Assembly: GCA_905210525.1 (NCBI GenBank)
Contig: CAJLXE010000116.1
Coordinates: 1-5,641 of the forward strand
Source of the DNA: an uncultured Clostridia bacterium
GTDB lineage: Bacteria; Bacillota; Clostridia; HGM11327
Direction: 5' to 3'
Length of the DNA stretch: 5,641 bases
Part shown: positions 1 to 5,641 of the stretch, in pieces
How positions within the stretch are numbered: position 1 is the stretch's first letter
Layout of the letters: each line of letters begins with the position of its first letter
Notes under the pieces: generated by a model
Database searches by the model: none
The model's input: only the letters and a program-made list of their open reading frames with translations
What the model was told of the DNA's origin: nothing
Translations under genes and position numbers: made by a program

Positions 1-1
1 C

Positions 2-1138
2 GGCGGGGTTTCAAATTATAAGTATAATTATGATAAAGACGCATTGGAATATTTTGTAAGTCTTATGAACCGTAAAATACAGCTTATAGGACTTACACAG
101 ACGACCTTTACAAATTGTACGGGACATGAAGGCGAAACCTTATCTCATACTACCGCCGCAGATGCAGCCAGAATATCAGCTGAATTTGTAAGCTATAAGT
201 TTTTGCGCGATATTGCGGCTAAGTACAGCGTTAAATATTGGGATTTTGATGAAAATCAAACTGAAAATATGAATGTGAATGAAAATGTTCTGAACGATAC
301 GGAAGATACAGACGAAGAAATACCCGAGGAACCTGAGGAAACACCGGATCCGATAGAACAGGCACGCAACAGCAGATGGACAAGCATTAATCAGCTTATG
401 AATCCCGAAAGCGCATATTATTATAAATATTGCCAAGGAATAACTGCCAATAAAACGGCAGACGGGCGTATATATATTTCTGCATATGCGGAATATCATG
501 ATATAAGGGTTGTCGCTGTTGTTATGGATGCGGATCCGGAAACGGTTTATGATGATATAATAAAATTATTTGATTATGTTTTCAACAATTATGTTATGTA
601 TACATTTGTTGAAGACGGACAACAGGTTGCGGAATATTTTGTAAAAAATGCTATGGATCCTTCAAATGAACATTTACGTGTTTGCGCAAAAAGCGGAGGA
701 AAATATTTAAGCAGGATAGATAAACTTGATTTGTTTGGCTTTGAAATCCGTTTGGATAACAAGTATTATACTCCTACCGAAGCTGATTTGTATGATTTGT
801 ATATATCCCCGTCCGGAGGCATAACCAAAGGAGACGTTCTTGGCACTATGGATATCTATTATAATACAAAATACATAGATACCGTTGCAATATACGCGGG
901 GAATACTGTTCCGGCATTTGAAAATCTGCCGCGCATAAGCGAAAAAAAATGGTACCAGAATGTTGATTGGTCAAATGCTTTTTTGATTGTATTTGTTCTG
1001 TTTTTGCTTATTTGCATATTTATTTTATTTGTCTCAATTACCAATAAGGTAAAAAAACAAAAAAGAGCCAAACAACGGTATGCATTAAAGCATATACAGA
1101 AAAAGCCGGCGTTACATTACAGTAAGAAAAAACGATGA
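2..1138 (+). CDS. D-alanyl-D-alanine carboxypeptidase-like protein (peptidase S11 family), membrane-anchored, 5' partial, possibly inactive
   Basis: The frame is open from the first bases of the window, so the gene begins outside it; a TTG at 44 is only an internal codon. The visible start (ALEYFVSLMNRK, then an LIGLTQTTFTNCTG stretch and SHTTAADAARIS) matches the region after the SxN motif in DacA/DacF-type enzymes, which trim the terminal D-Ala of peptidoglycan stem peptides outside the membrane. An acidic, low-complexity insert (about 254-349) follows, then the segment INQLMN...YKYCQGI that normally leads into the KTG motif. Here GIKTG is replaced by GITAN, with KTADG just after it. A beta-rich C-terminal part (ITKGDVLGTMDIYYN) resembles the PBP5 C-terminal domain. 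One transmembrane helix (about 977-1036) and a Lys/Arg-rich tail end the protein. The family call is fairly sure. Catalytic activity is doubtful, and the SxxK and SxN motifs lie outside the window. It converges on the RmuC gene. Confidence 0.8.
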   Translation, partial: GGVSNYKYNYDKDALEYFVSLMNRKIQLIGLTQTTFTNCTGHEGETLSHTTAADAARISAEFVSYKFLRDIAAKYSVKYWDFDENQTENMNVNENVLNDTEDTDEEIPEEPEETPDPIEQARNSRWTSINQLMNPESAYYYKYCQGITANKTADGRIYISAYAEYHDIRVVAVVMDADPETVYDDIIKLFDYVFNNYVMYTFVEDGQQVAEYFVKNAMDPSNEHLRVCAKSGGKYLSRIDKLDLFGFEIRLDNKYYTPTEADLYDLYISPSGGITKGDVLGTMDIYYNTKYIDTVAIYAGNTVPAFENLPRISEKKWYQNVDWSNAFLIVFVLFLLICIFILFVSITNKVKKQKRAKQRYALKHIQKKPALHYSKKKR

Positions 1139-1159
1139 CAAACAAAAGCTAAAAAAGAA

Positions 1160-1188
1160 AAGCCCTCGATTTTTATTTTCGAGGGCTT
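1160..1188. terminator. Bidirectional intrinsic terminator between convergent genes
   Basis: A perfect 10-bp stem (AAGCCCTCGA paired with TCGAGGGCTT) encloses a 9-base AT-only loop. On the + strand it is followed by GG and six T (1191-1196). On the - strand the A-rich stretch 1151-1159 reads as a T-rich tract. It lies 22 bases after the + strand stop at 1138 and 14 bases beyond the - strand stop at 1202, so it can end transcription from both sides. Confidence 0.9.
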
Positions 1189-1201
1189 GGTTTTTTATAT
1201 T

Positions 1202-2542
1202 TTACAGATTGGTATTGTCCGAAATCTGTACGTTGAGCACATTTTCCAGAGGATCAATAGCTTCACTTATATCTTTGCCGTTCAGTTCTTTGAGTTTGTT
1301 GAACGTTGGGAGGAGACGTTTATTATAAGAACCGATAGCTTCGTTATATTTAGATACTGCTTTACCCATATTGCTTCCTATATCATCTATGTATTTTATG
1401 AAACGCTCAAAACGTTCAATAAGTTCGTTACTGAGTTTGGATATTTCTTTTGCATTTTCTGCCATGTTGTATTCTGCCCATCCCATGGATACCGATTTAA
1501 GGAAAGCGTAAAACGTCATAGGGGAAAGCAAAAGTACGTTTCTGTCGAGACCGTATTGGAATATTCCCTGATCGGCTTCAAATGTTGCAGAAAGTCCGGA
1601 TTCGTATGGCATTACCATAACCACAAAAGGAACGGTGCGTTCAAAGCTTTTCCAGTATTCTTTTTTTGCAAGCGCGTCTATGTGACGCTTGACAGCACGA
1701 ACGTGTTTGTCAAGATGTGAAGAACGCTCGGTATTGTCGCTTGATTCTGCAAAGGACAAGTATTCGTCCATAGGAACTTTGCTGTCAACGGGAATGGTTC
1801 TGTTTCCGGTAAGCAAAATTATCATGTCAGGCCTTTTGCCGTCATTGTTCACGTATTGCTCTTCAAAGTCAATATGTTCAACCATGCCCGATAATTCTGC
1901 AATTCTGCGTAATTGTGCTTCGCCCCATTTGCCTCTCACAGATGAATTTCTCAATGCACTGTTGAGTGATTGAGCTTCGGATTTCAGTATATCATTTTGC
2001 TTTCGCAATTCAACAACGCTTGTTTCAAGTCCGGTATAAGCCGCGACACGTTTGTTTTCCATTTCTGCAACTTGTTTTTGCAATTCTTTAAGTTGTTCGC
2101 CTACGGGAGTTACGATATTATTTACATTGCGGCTTTCACCTTCCATTTTTTGATCCAGTTTAGCAGCAAAATCATTAAGCTTGTCATTTGCCCGTGCGAG
2201 AAACAGGTTATTATTTTGGTCAATTATATCTTTTGATATGGCGTTAAACGTTTCGCGCAGCGTTTTATCTGCTTCTGTTACCCACTTGTTTTTTTCGGCT
2301 TCTGCGGCGCTTGCAGAAACTGCTTTTTGAAGTTCAACATTAAGATGTTCATTTTTTGCGAGTAAATCCTGTTTTTCAGCTATGCACTGATTCTTGGTCT
2401 CAGTTTCGCTTTCGAGTTTTGCGCGAAACGTTGCATTTTCGCTTTTAAGAAGATCTATTTTTTTATTTAATAAAATGTAAGACGTTATTCCGCCGACAAT
2501 TATGCATAAAAAGCATACTATTATCCAGATTGGTGTAGTCAT
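1202..2542 (-). CDS. rmuC: RmuC family protein (putative DNA recombination/nuclease-like)
   Basis: This 446-aa protein has an N-terminal membrane segment (residues about 4-25), a long Lys/Glu/Gln-rich coiled coil (about 28-200) and then the RmuC domain. Within that domain RGKWGE (203-208), RPDMIILL (237-244) and IPVDSKVPMDEY (250-261) are recognisable. The pair P238-D239 and D253-S254-K255 fits the PD-(D/E)xK nuclease-like core proposed for RmuC. The later segment VMVMPYESGLSATFEAD (308-324) and the LLLSPMTFYAFL block are also typical. E. coli RmuC is linked to limiting inversions at short inverted repeats; its biochemistry is poorly defined. The start is well supported: an AAGGAG site at 2549-2554 sits 6 bases upstream. 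The ATG overlaps the stop of the upstream ADP-ribosylglycohydrolase gene as ATGA, which implies translational coupling. Length and domain order are normal for the family. The bidirectional hairpin at 1160-1188 follows. Confidence 0.93.
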   Translation of the reverse strand: MTTPIWIIVCFLCIIVGGITSYILLNKKIDLLKSENATFRAKLESETETKNQCIAEKQDLLAKNEHLNVELQKAVSASAAEAEKNKWVTEADKTLRETFNAISKDIIDQNNNLFLARANDKLNDFAAKLDQKMEGESRNVNNIVTPVGEQLKELQKQVAEMENKRVAAYTGLETSVVELRKQNDILKSEAQSLNSALRNSSVRGKWGEAQLRRIAELSGMVEHIDFEEQYVNNDGKRPDMIILLTGNRTIPVDSKVPMDEYLSFAESSDNTERSSHLDKHVRAVKRHIDALAKKEYWKSFERTVPFVVMVMPYESGLSATFEADQGIFQYGLDRNVLLLSPMTFYAFLKSVSMGWAEYNMAENAKEISKLSNELIERFERFIKYIDDIGSNMGKAVSKYNEAIGSYNKRLLPTFNKLKELNGKDISEAIDPLENVLNVQISDNTNL

Positions 2543-3651
2543 GTGTTTCTCCTTATATCAAAATCAGTGTTAATCACATACTTTTCTTTTAATTTTTTCT
2601 CAGCGGAACTATTACCGAGAGAAAAACAAAGATCATATGCCATTTCTGAAATTATATTTTTCAATTCAAGTTTTTGGGTATATTTTTTCGGGATATGTGA
2701 AGCACCCAAATATGCCCCTACGATGTTTCCTGTAACAGAACCCGTAGAATCACTGTCACCCGAATGATTTACAGATGAGATAATTGCTTTTGCAAACTCG
2801 TTTTCGTGTTTTAATGAACAATATATTGCTATTGCCAGAGTTTCTTCTGCAACCCAACCTTGTCCTAATTGTGTTATTGCGTCATGTTCGCATATATTTG
2901 CATCGAGTGCGAGAAGTTTTGCATTGTTTATCAAATCGATCAATTCGGAAATATGCAAAGAGTGGCAAAAAAGTCGCGAAATTGTTTTCAGGGCATCATT
3001 TACCGCTTCAAGCATGGATATTCCATCTGTGTGAGCAAGTAAATGGACAATATGCACAAGCATTGCTGCAGGAATATATCCCAACTCGTGACCGTGAGTG
3101 AGCGCTGCAATTTCCGCACCGAGAATATCTGTTTTTTCGAGAGAATATTCATTGTTAAAAAACAGGCCGACAGGAGCGACACGCATAACTCCACCGCATC
3201 CTTTACTGTAATTCAGCGGGTTTGCTATTGATCCCAACTGTTTGTGTAATAAACTGTTTATGCAGGTACGTCCCGGTTCGCGCGAATGATTTATTTCTGG
3301 TATGCGGTTAAGCCACGAGTATGTGGCGGTATCTGTATCGAGATTAAGCGATTCCCGATATTGTGTTTTAAGCCAGTCTCTATAACACAAGGATACATAT
3401 TTAAGATATTGTTCATTCGTATTGTCGGATTTATTATTGAATCGGCAAAGCAAAAGTCCGTTTGCCGTAAATAAAGTCATTTGTGTATCATCGGAAATTT
3501 CAGCAACACCATTGTTGAGTATATATTCAGTTACTCCGTTTTTTCCGTATTTATTAAACAACTGAATATCGTCCGTAAATTCTATGGGGTAACCGAGCGC
3601 GTCCCCGACAGCCCCGCCTATAAGGCAGCCTTTGTATTTATCCGACTTCAT
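2539..3651 (-). CDS. ADP-ribosylglycohydrolase family protein (DraG/ARH-like)
   Basis: A predicted 370-aa cytoplasmic hydrolase that removes ADP-ribose from modified proteins, nucleic acids or small molecules, using a two-metal (Mg/Mn) centre in the DraG/ARH fold. The N-terminus YKGCLIGGAVGDALGYPIEF (6-25) is the family signature. SDDTQMT (53-59) supplies the paired metal-binding aspartates D54 and D55. GCGGVMRVAPVGLF lies mid-protein. NHSGDSDSTGS near the C-terminus supplies D299, D301 and the adjacent Ser/Thr ligands, so the metal site looks intact. The reading frame stays open upstream to 3807, but that extension would cross the terminator hairpin and the end of the ATPase gene. The ATG at 3651 has GGAG at 3659-3662, 7 bases away, and gives the normal family N-terminus. 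The stop overlaps the rmuC start by 4 bases. The substrate cannot be told from sequence, and no ADP-ribosyltransferase is in the window. Confidence 0.92.
   Translation of the reverse strand: MKSDKYKGCLIGGAVGDALGYPIEFTDDIQLFNKYGKNGVTEYILNNGVAEISDDTQMTLFTANGLLLCRFNNKSDNTNEQYLKYVSLCYRDWLKTQYRESLNLDTDTATYSWLNRIPEINHSREPGRTCINSLLHKQLGSIANPLNYSKGCGGVMRVAPVGLFFNNEYSLEKTDILGAEIAALTHGHELGYIPAAMLVHIVHLLAHTDGISMLEAVNDALKTISRLFCHSLHISELIDLINNAKLLALDANICEHDAITQLGQGWVAEETLAIAIYCSLKHENEFAKAIISSVNHSGDSDSTGSVTGNIVGAYLGASHIPKKYTQKLELKNIISEMAYDLCFSLGNSSAEKKLKEKYVINTDFDIRRNT
2549..2554 (-). promoter_or_regulatory. Ribosome binding site of rmuC
   Basis: The - strand reads AAGGAG, 6 bases before the ATG at 2542. 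It lies inside the last codons of the upstream gene, so rmuC can be translated both by direct initiation and by re-initiation at the ATGA overlap. Confidence 0.8.
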
Positions 3652-3658
3652 ATATTTT

Positions 3659-3662
3659 CTCC
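3659..3662 (-). promoter_or_regulatory. Ribosome binding site deciding the ADP-ribosylglycohydrolase start
   Basis: The - strand reads GGAG within CGGAGA, 7 bases before the ATG at 3651. It supports this start over longer open-frame extensions, which have no comparable site and would begin inside the neighbouring gene. Confidence 0.75.
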
Positions 3663-3674
3663 GATTTGTTATTT

Positions 3675-3683
3675 GATATAACA
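3675..3683 (-). promoter_or_regulatory. Possible extended -10 promoter for the ADP-ribosylglycohydrolase/rmuC pair
   Basis: The - strand reads TGTTATATC, which fits the extended -10 pattern TGnTATAAT at TG and four of six core positions. No good -35 was found 17 bases upstream. The element lies immediately downstream of the ATPase terminator hairpin and would give a leader of about 17 bases with the GGAG site. Weak evidence; the pair may instead depend on read-through. Confidence 0.25.
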
Positions 3684-3687
3684 ATAA

Positions 3688-3716
3688 AAGTCCCGTATTG
3701 CATTGAAACGGGACTT
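3688..3716 (-). terminator. Intrinsic terminator after the ABC transporter genes
   Basis: A perfect 9-bp stem (AAGTCCCGT paired with ACGGGACTT) has an 11-base loop. On the - strand it is followed by TTATTGTTAT, a moderately T-rich tract. It begins 11 bases beyond the ATPase stop at 3728 and precedes the next gene's start at 3651, so it likely separates two transcription units. The interrupted T-run suggests some read-through. Confidence 0.75.
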
Positions 3717-3727
3717 GCTGTAAAAGA

Positions 3728-4453
3728 TTAAAGCACCTTGCTGAGAAAATCTTTTGCACGTGCTGTCTGCGGATTATTGAATAATTCCTCCGGAGTGCCT
3801 TGTTCAATTATACGCCCCTCATCCATAAACAGTATACGATTGCCTACTTCACGTGCGAATCCCATTTCGTGGGTTACAACAACCATAGTCATGCCGTCAT
3901 CGGCAAGCTCTTTCATAACCGCCAAAACTTCCCCTACCATTTCAGGATCGAGAGCAGAGGTGGGTTCGTCAAAAAGCATTACGTCGGGGTTCATAGCAAG
4001 GGCGCGTATTATAGCAATACGTTGTTTTTGTCCGCCGGAAAGCTGATTAGGATATGCATCTCTTTTATCAAGCAGGTTTATTCTTGTAAGAAGCTCTTCT
4101 GCCCGCTGAATTGCCTGTTCTTTATTCAGTAGTTTCAGTTTTATAGGTGCAAACGTTATATTTTCCAATATTGTAAAATGAGGAAACAGATTGAATTGCT
4201 GAAACACCATTCCCATTTTTTGACGAATTGCATTTATATTAACGCCTTTTTTATTTATCTGTTCTCCTTCAAACCAGATTTCTCCCTCGGAAGGCTGCTC
4301 AAGAAGGTTGATACAGCGCAAAAACGTACTTTTACCTGAACCGGAGGGGCCTATTACAACGACTTTTTCACCTTTTTCTATATTGATATCAATGCCGTTC
4401 AATATCATTTTTTTGCCGTCAAAGGTCTTATGAAGATTCTTAACTTCTATCAC
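3728..4453 (-). CDS. Polar amino acid ABC transporter, ATP-binding protein (GlnQ-like)
   Basis: A 241-aa ATPase that powers amino acid import with the neighbouring permease at the inner face of the membrane. Numbered from the GTG start, Walker A GPSGSGKST is at 35-43, the Q-loop VFQQFNLFPH at 83-92, the signature LSGGQKQR at 137-144, Walker B VMLFDEPTSALD at 157-168 and the switch histidine THE at 193-195. All catalytic motifs are intact, and FQQFNLFPH is typical of the GlnQ/HisP polar amino acid group. I chose the GTG at 4453 because a strong AAGGAGG (4464-4470) lies 10 bases upstream and the protein then begins VIEVKNLHKTF, the usual family start. An in-frame TTG at 4474 lies upstream of that site and is unlikely. 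The gene overlaps the permease stop by 14 bases, so translation is probably coupled. The substrate cannot be fixed from the ATPase. Confidence 0.95.
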   Translation of the reverse strand: MIEVKNLHKTFDGKKMILNGIDINIEKGEKVVVIGPSGSGKSTFLRCINLLEQPSEGEIWFEGEQINKKGVNINAIRQKMGMVFQQFNLFPHFTILENITFAPIKLKLLNKEQAIQRAEELLTRINLLDKRDAYPNQLSGGQKQRIAIIRALAMNPDVMLFDEPTSALDPEMVGEVLAVMKELADDGMTMVVVTHEMGFAREVGNRILFMDEGRIIEQGTPEELFNNPQTARAKDFLSKVL

Positions 4454-5141
4454 TGCGAGCAAGCCTCCTTTCAAAATATTTCAACAGACTGGACAGTCCG
4501 TACACCAAGACAAGATACATCAAGGCTATTGATATGTAAGGGAAATATACATCTGCGGTACGGCTGATGACAGTCTGAGCTGCTCTTGTAAGATCCATTA
4601 CTCCGAGATATCCTATAACCGATGTTTCTTTTAATAATGCAATGAATTCATTTCCGAGTGCGGGAAGAACGTTTTTCAGCGCTTGAGGAAGAACTATATG
4701 TCTCATTGTTGCCGCTTGCGAGAGTCCGAGAGAACGACCGGCTTCTGTTTGTCCGACGTCAACAGCCATAATTCCGGCTCTTATGATTTCGGAAACATAT
4801 GCACCGGAATTGAGTGCAAATGCAAATACGCCGACCATTACGGCTTGTGTTGAATATCTGAAAACTATATTGTAAATTATAAGAAGCTGAACGACAACCG
4901 GGGTACCTCTTATTATAGTTGTATATAATTCGCCGATTTTGTTCAGAAGCTTGAATTTTCCGGTTTGTTTATGTAAAACTTTTATTACAGCTATAATAGT
5001 TCCTATCAGAATACCTGCCAATGTAGCCAAAAATGCTATAAGCAAAGTATTTCCCATACCCGTCAGAAAATATTGATATCTGTTTTCACGCAGGAATGTT
5101 TTTTCAAATGAGTTTGCGAGATCATTAAATAGTTCTGCCAT
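4440..5141 (-). CDS. Polar amino acid ABC transporter, permease protein (HisM/GlnP-like)
   Basis: A 233-aa integral membrane subunit that forms the import channel, probably as a homodimer, since only one permease gene is present. The N-terminus with NRYQYFLTGMGNTLLIAFLA is typical of the family. Hydrophobic segments lie at about residues 27-53, 82-95, 101-117 and 199-220. The conserved YTTIIRGTPVVVQL is at 73-86. The cytoplasmic EAA loop that docks on the ATPase runs from about E133 (EAGRSLGL) to LPQALKNVLP at 151-160. Length is normal and no motif is broken. The ATG at 5141 is only 6 bases after the stop of the upstream stalk fragment. No convincing Shine-Dalgarno precedes it: AGGT is about 14 bases away and weak. 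Translation may depend on coupling, or the upstream sequence may not be the native one. The ATPase follows with a 14-base overlap. The substrate-binding protein usually encoded beside such permeases is not in the window. Confidence 0.94.
   Translation of the reverse strand: MAELFNDLANSFEKTFLRENRYQYFLTGMGNTLLIAFLATLAGILIGTIIAVIKVLHKQTGKFKLLNKIGELYTTIIRGTPVVVQLLIIYNIVFRYSTQAVMVGVFAFALNSGAYVSEIIRAGIMAVDVGQTEAGRSLGLSQAATMRHIVLPQALKNVLPALGNEFIALLKETSVIGYLGVMDLTRAAQTVISRTADVYFPYISIALMYLVLVYGLSSLLKYFERRLARSDRS
4464..4470 (-). promoter_or_regulatory. Ribosome binding site deciding the GTG start of the ATPase
   Basis: The - strand reads AAGGAGG, 10 bases before GTG at 4453 and inside the 3' end of the permease gene. 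A TTG at 4462 would be only 1 base away, and the TTG at 4474 is upstream of it, so GTG is the best start. Confidence 0.8.
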
Positions 5142-5147
5142 TGATAA

Positions 5148-5641
5148 TTAATTACCTGTAAGCCCTTTCACCAAAATTAAATCGTGCAGTATCGGGGAAT
5201 ATGCCGTTGCTGCAGTTACTGTCTGTATATTGCTAAATTTATACTGTATCGCCACCCTTGCAGGGTCTTCATATATATAGGAATCAATATCTGTATACTT
5301 TTTTACATAATCCAGTTTCAGATAAACTGTGTCATCTTTCAGCCATACATTTCCGTCTGCCTGCTCTGATGCCGCTTCCTCCGTAAGACTAGTTGGTGTT
5401 GCATACAGAATCTTCTTATTTTCGCTGTCCCAGTAATATCTCTGATTCAGATACCCACTTACTACATCCAGTGGAAGATATACATCGTTTCCCGAAAACA
5501 AAGCTTTCTGCTCCGGTTTCTGTGTTCCAAGTATCAATGCAGCTTCTCCATCTGCATTATGACCATAATATTCCGTCAGATCCATCTGTTTGCTGGTTGG
5601 AATCAGCTTGTTAATTCCGTATACAGCCCCTCCGATAAGAG
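5148..5641 (-). CDS. Membrane-anchored stalk-domain fragment resembling the N-terminus of SH3/GH18-type cell wall proteins; 5' partial, C-terminally truncated
   Basis: The frame is open to the right edge, so the true start is outside; the ATG at 5585 is internal. The visible N-terminus LLIGGAVYGINKLIPTSKQ reads as the end of a membrane anchor. Two similar units follow: residues 34-61 counted from that ATG (VYLPLDVVSGY...ILY, about 5403-5486) and 85-115 (VYLKLDYVKKY...IQY, about 5241-5333). Both fit a VYLxLDxVxxY pattern like the copper amine oxidase N-domain-like stalk of clostridial extracellular proteins. From memory of the family, this layout precedes an SH3 domain and a glycoside hydrolase 18 domain in Lachnospiraceae proteins. 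Here the similarity fades at TVTAAT (about 5205-5222), and an unusual 18-residue tail (AYSPILHDLILVKGLTGN) ends at 5148, so both later domains are missing. A genuine small stalk protein, a pseudogene fragment, or an assembly join are all possible. The GH18 link is moderate and not tested. Confidence 0.6.
   Translation of the reverse strand, partial: LIGGAVYGINKLIPTSKQMDLTEYYGHNADGEAALILGTQKPEQKALFSGNDVYLPLDVVSGYLNQRYYWDSENKKILYATPTSLTEEAASEQADGNVWLKDDTVYLKLDYVKKYTDIDSYIYEDPARVAIQYKFSNIQTVTAATAYSPILHDLILVKGLTGN

Noticed and set aside
176..499. 107-codon open frame on the - strand opposite the carboxypeptidase-like gene
   Set aside because: It is rich in Ile, Phe and Cys with no family resemblance. 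It is fully antisense to a coding region with clear domain matches.
1187..1720. 177-codon open frame on the + strand opposite rmuC
   Set aside because: It is antisense to a convincing RmuC gene and begins inside or beside the terminator. It has no ribosome binding site, and its Phe/Tyr/Cys-rich composition is typical of a shadow frame.
3652..3807. 52-residue N-terminal extension of the ADP-ribosylglycohydrolase reading frame
   Set aside because: It would overlap the end of the ATPase gene and run through the terminator hairpin. Its sequence is unlike the family, and a good ribosome binding site and the family N-terminus both point to the ATG at 3651.
3738..4132. Two overlapping + strand open frames opposite the ATPase gene
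   Set aside because: Both are reverse-strand shadows of conserved ATPase motifs, with no start signal or recognisable domain.
4454..4474. TTG start for the ATPase, adding 7 residues
   Set aside because: The strong AAGGAGG lies downstream of this TTG, so it cannot serve it, while it is well placed for GTG at 4453.
5393..5614. 73-codon + strand open frame opposite the stalk fragment
   Set aside because: It is antisense to a frame with two recognisable stalk repeats and has no supporting start signal.

Overview
The window is about 39-40% GC (estimated by eye) and shows clear AGGAG-type ribosome binding sites and tightly packed, overlapping genes. Its families (S11 carboxypeptidase-like protein with a C-terminal anchor, RmuC, ADP-ribosylglycohydrolase, polar amino acid ABC transporter, clostridial stalk/GH18-type protein) point to a low-GC Gram-positive bacterium of class Clostridia. 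It is probably an anaerobe of the gut type. No rRNA or other taxonomic marker is present, so this is an inference from gene content and style.

Layout, left to right: (1) On the + strand, the C-terminal part of a D-Ala-D-Ala carboxypeptidase-like (peptidase S11) membrane protein, cut by the left window edge and ending at 1138. Its KTG active-site motif looks degenerate and it carries an acidic insert. (2) A strong hairpin at 1160-1188, with T-runs on both sides, lies between convergent genes and probably terminates both. (3) On the - strand, two translationally coupled genes, read right to left: an ADP-ribosylglycohydrolase (3651 to 2539) whose stop overlaps, as ATGA, the start of an RmuC-family protein (2542 to 1202). 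(4) A terminator hairpin at 3688-3716 separates this pair from an upstream - strand transporter unit: ABC permease (5141 to 4440) and its ATPase (4453 to 3728), overlapping by 14 bases. (5) At the right edge, still on the - strand, a fragment with the end of a membrane anchor and two stalk repeats. It resembles the N-terminus of clostridial SH3/GH18 proteins but stops at 5148, before any catalytic domain and only 6 bases before the permease start.

How the genes may work together: the permease and ATPase form the core of a polar amino acid importer, but the substrate-binding protein gene usually found beside them is missing. The stalk fragment sits where it would be expected. The ADP-ribosylglycohydrolase/RmuC pair links removal of ADP-ribose with a protein that has a nuclease-like fold and is implicated in DNA rearrangement. 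Its translational coupling is the most suggestive functional association here. No CRISPR array, tRNA, rRNA, riboswitch or insertion sequence was recognised. Apart from the intergenic gaps of less than 80 bases, the window is fully coding.
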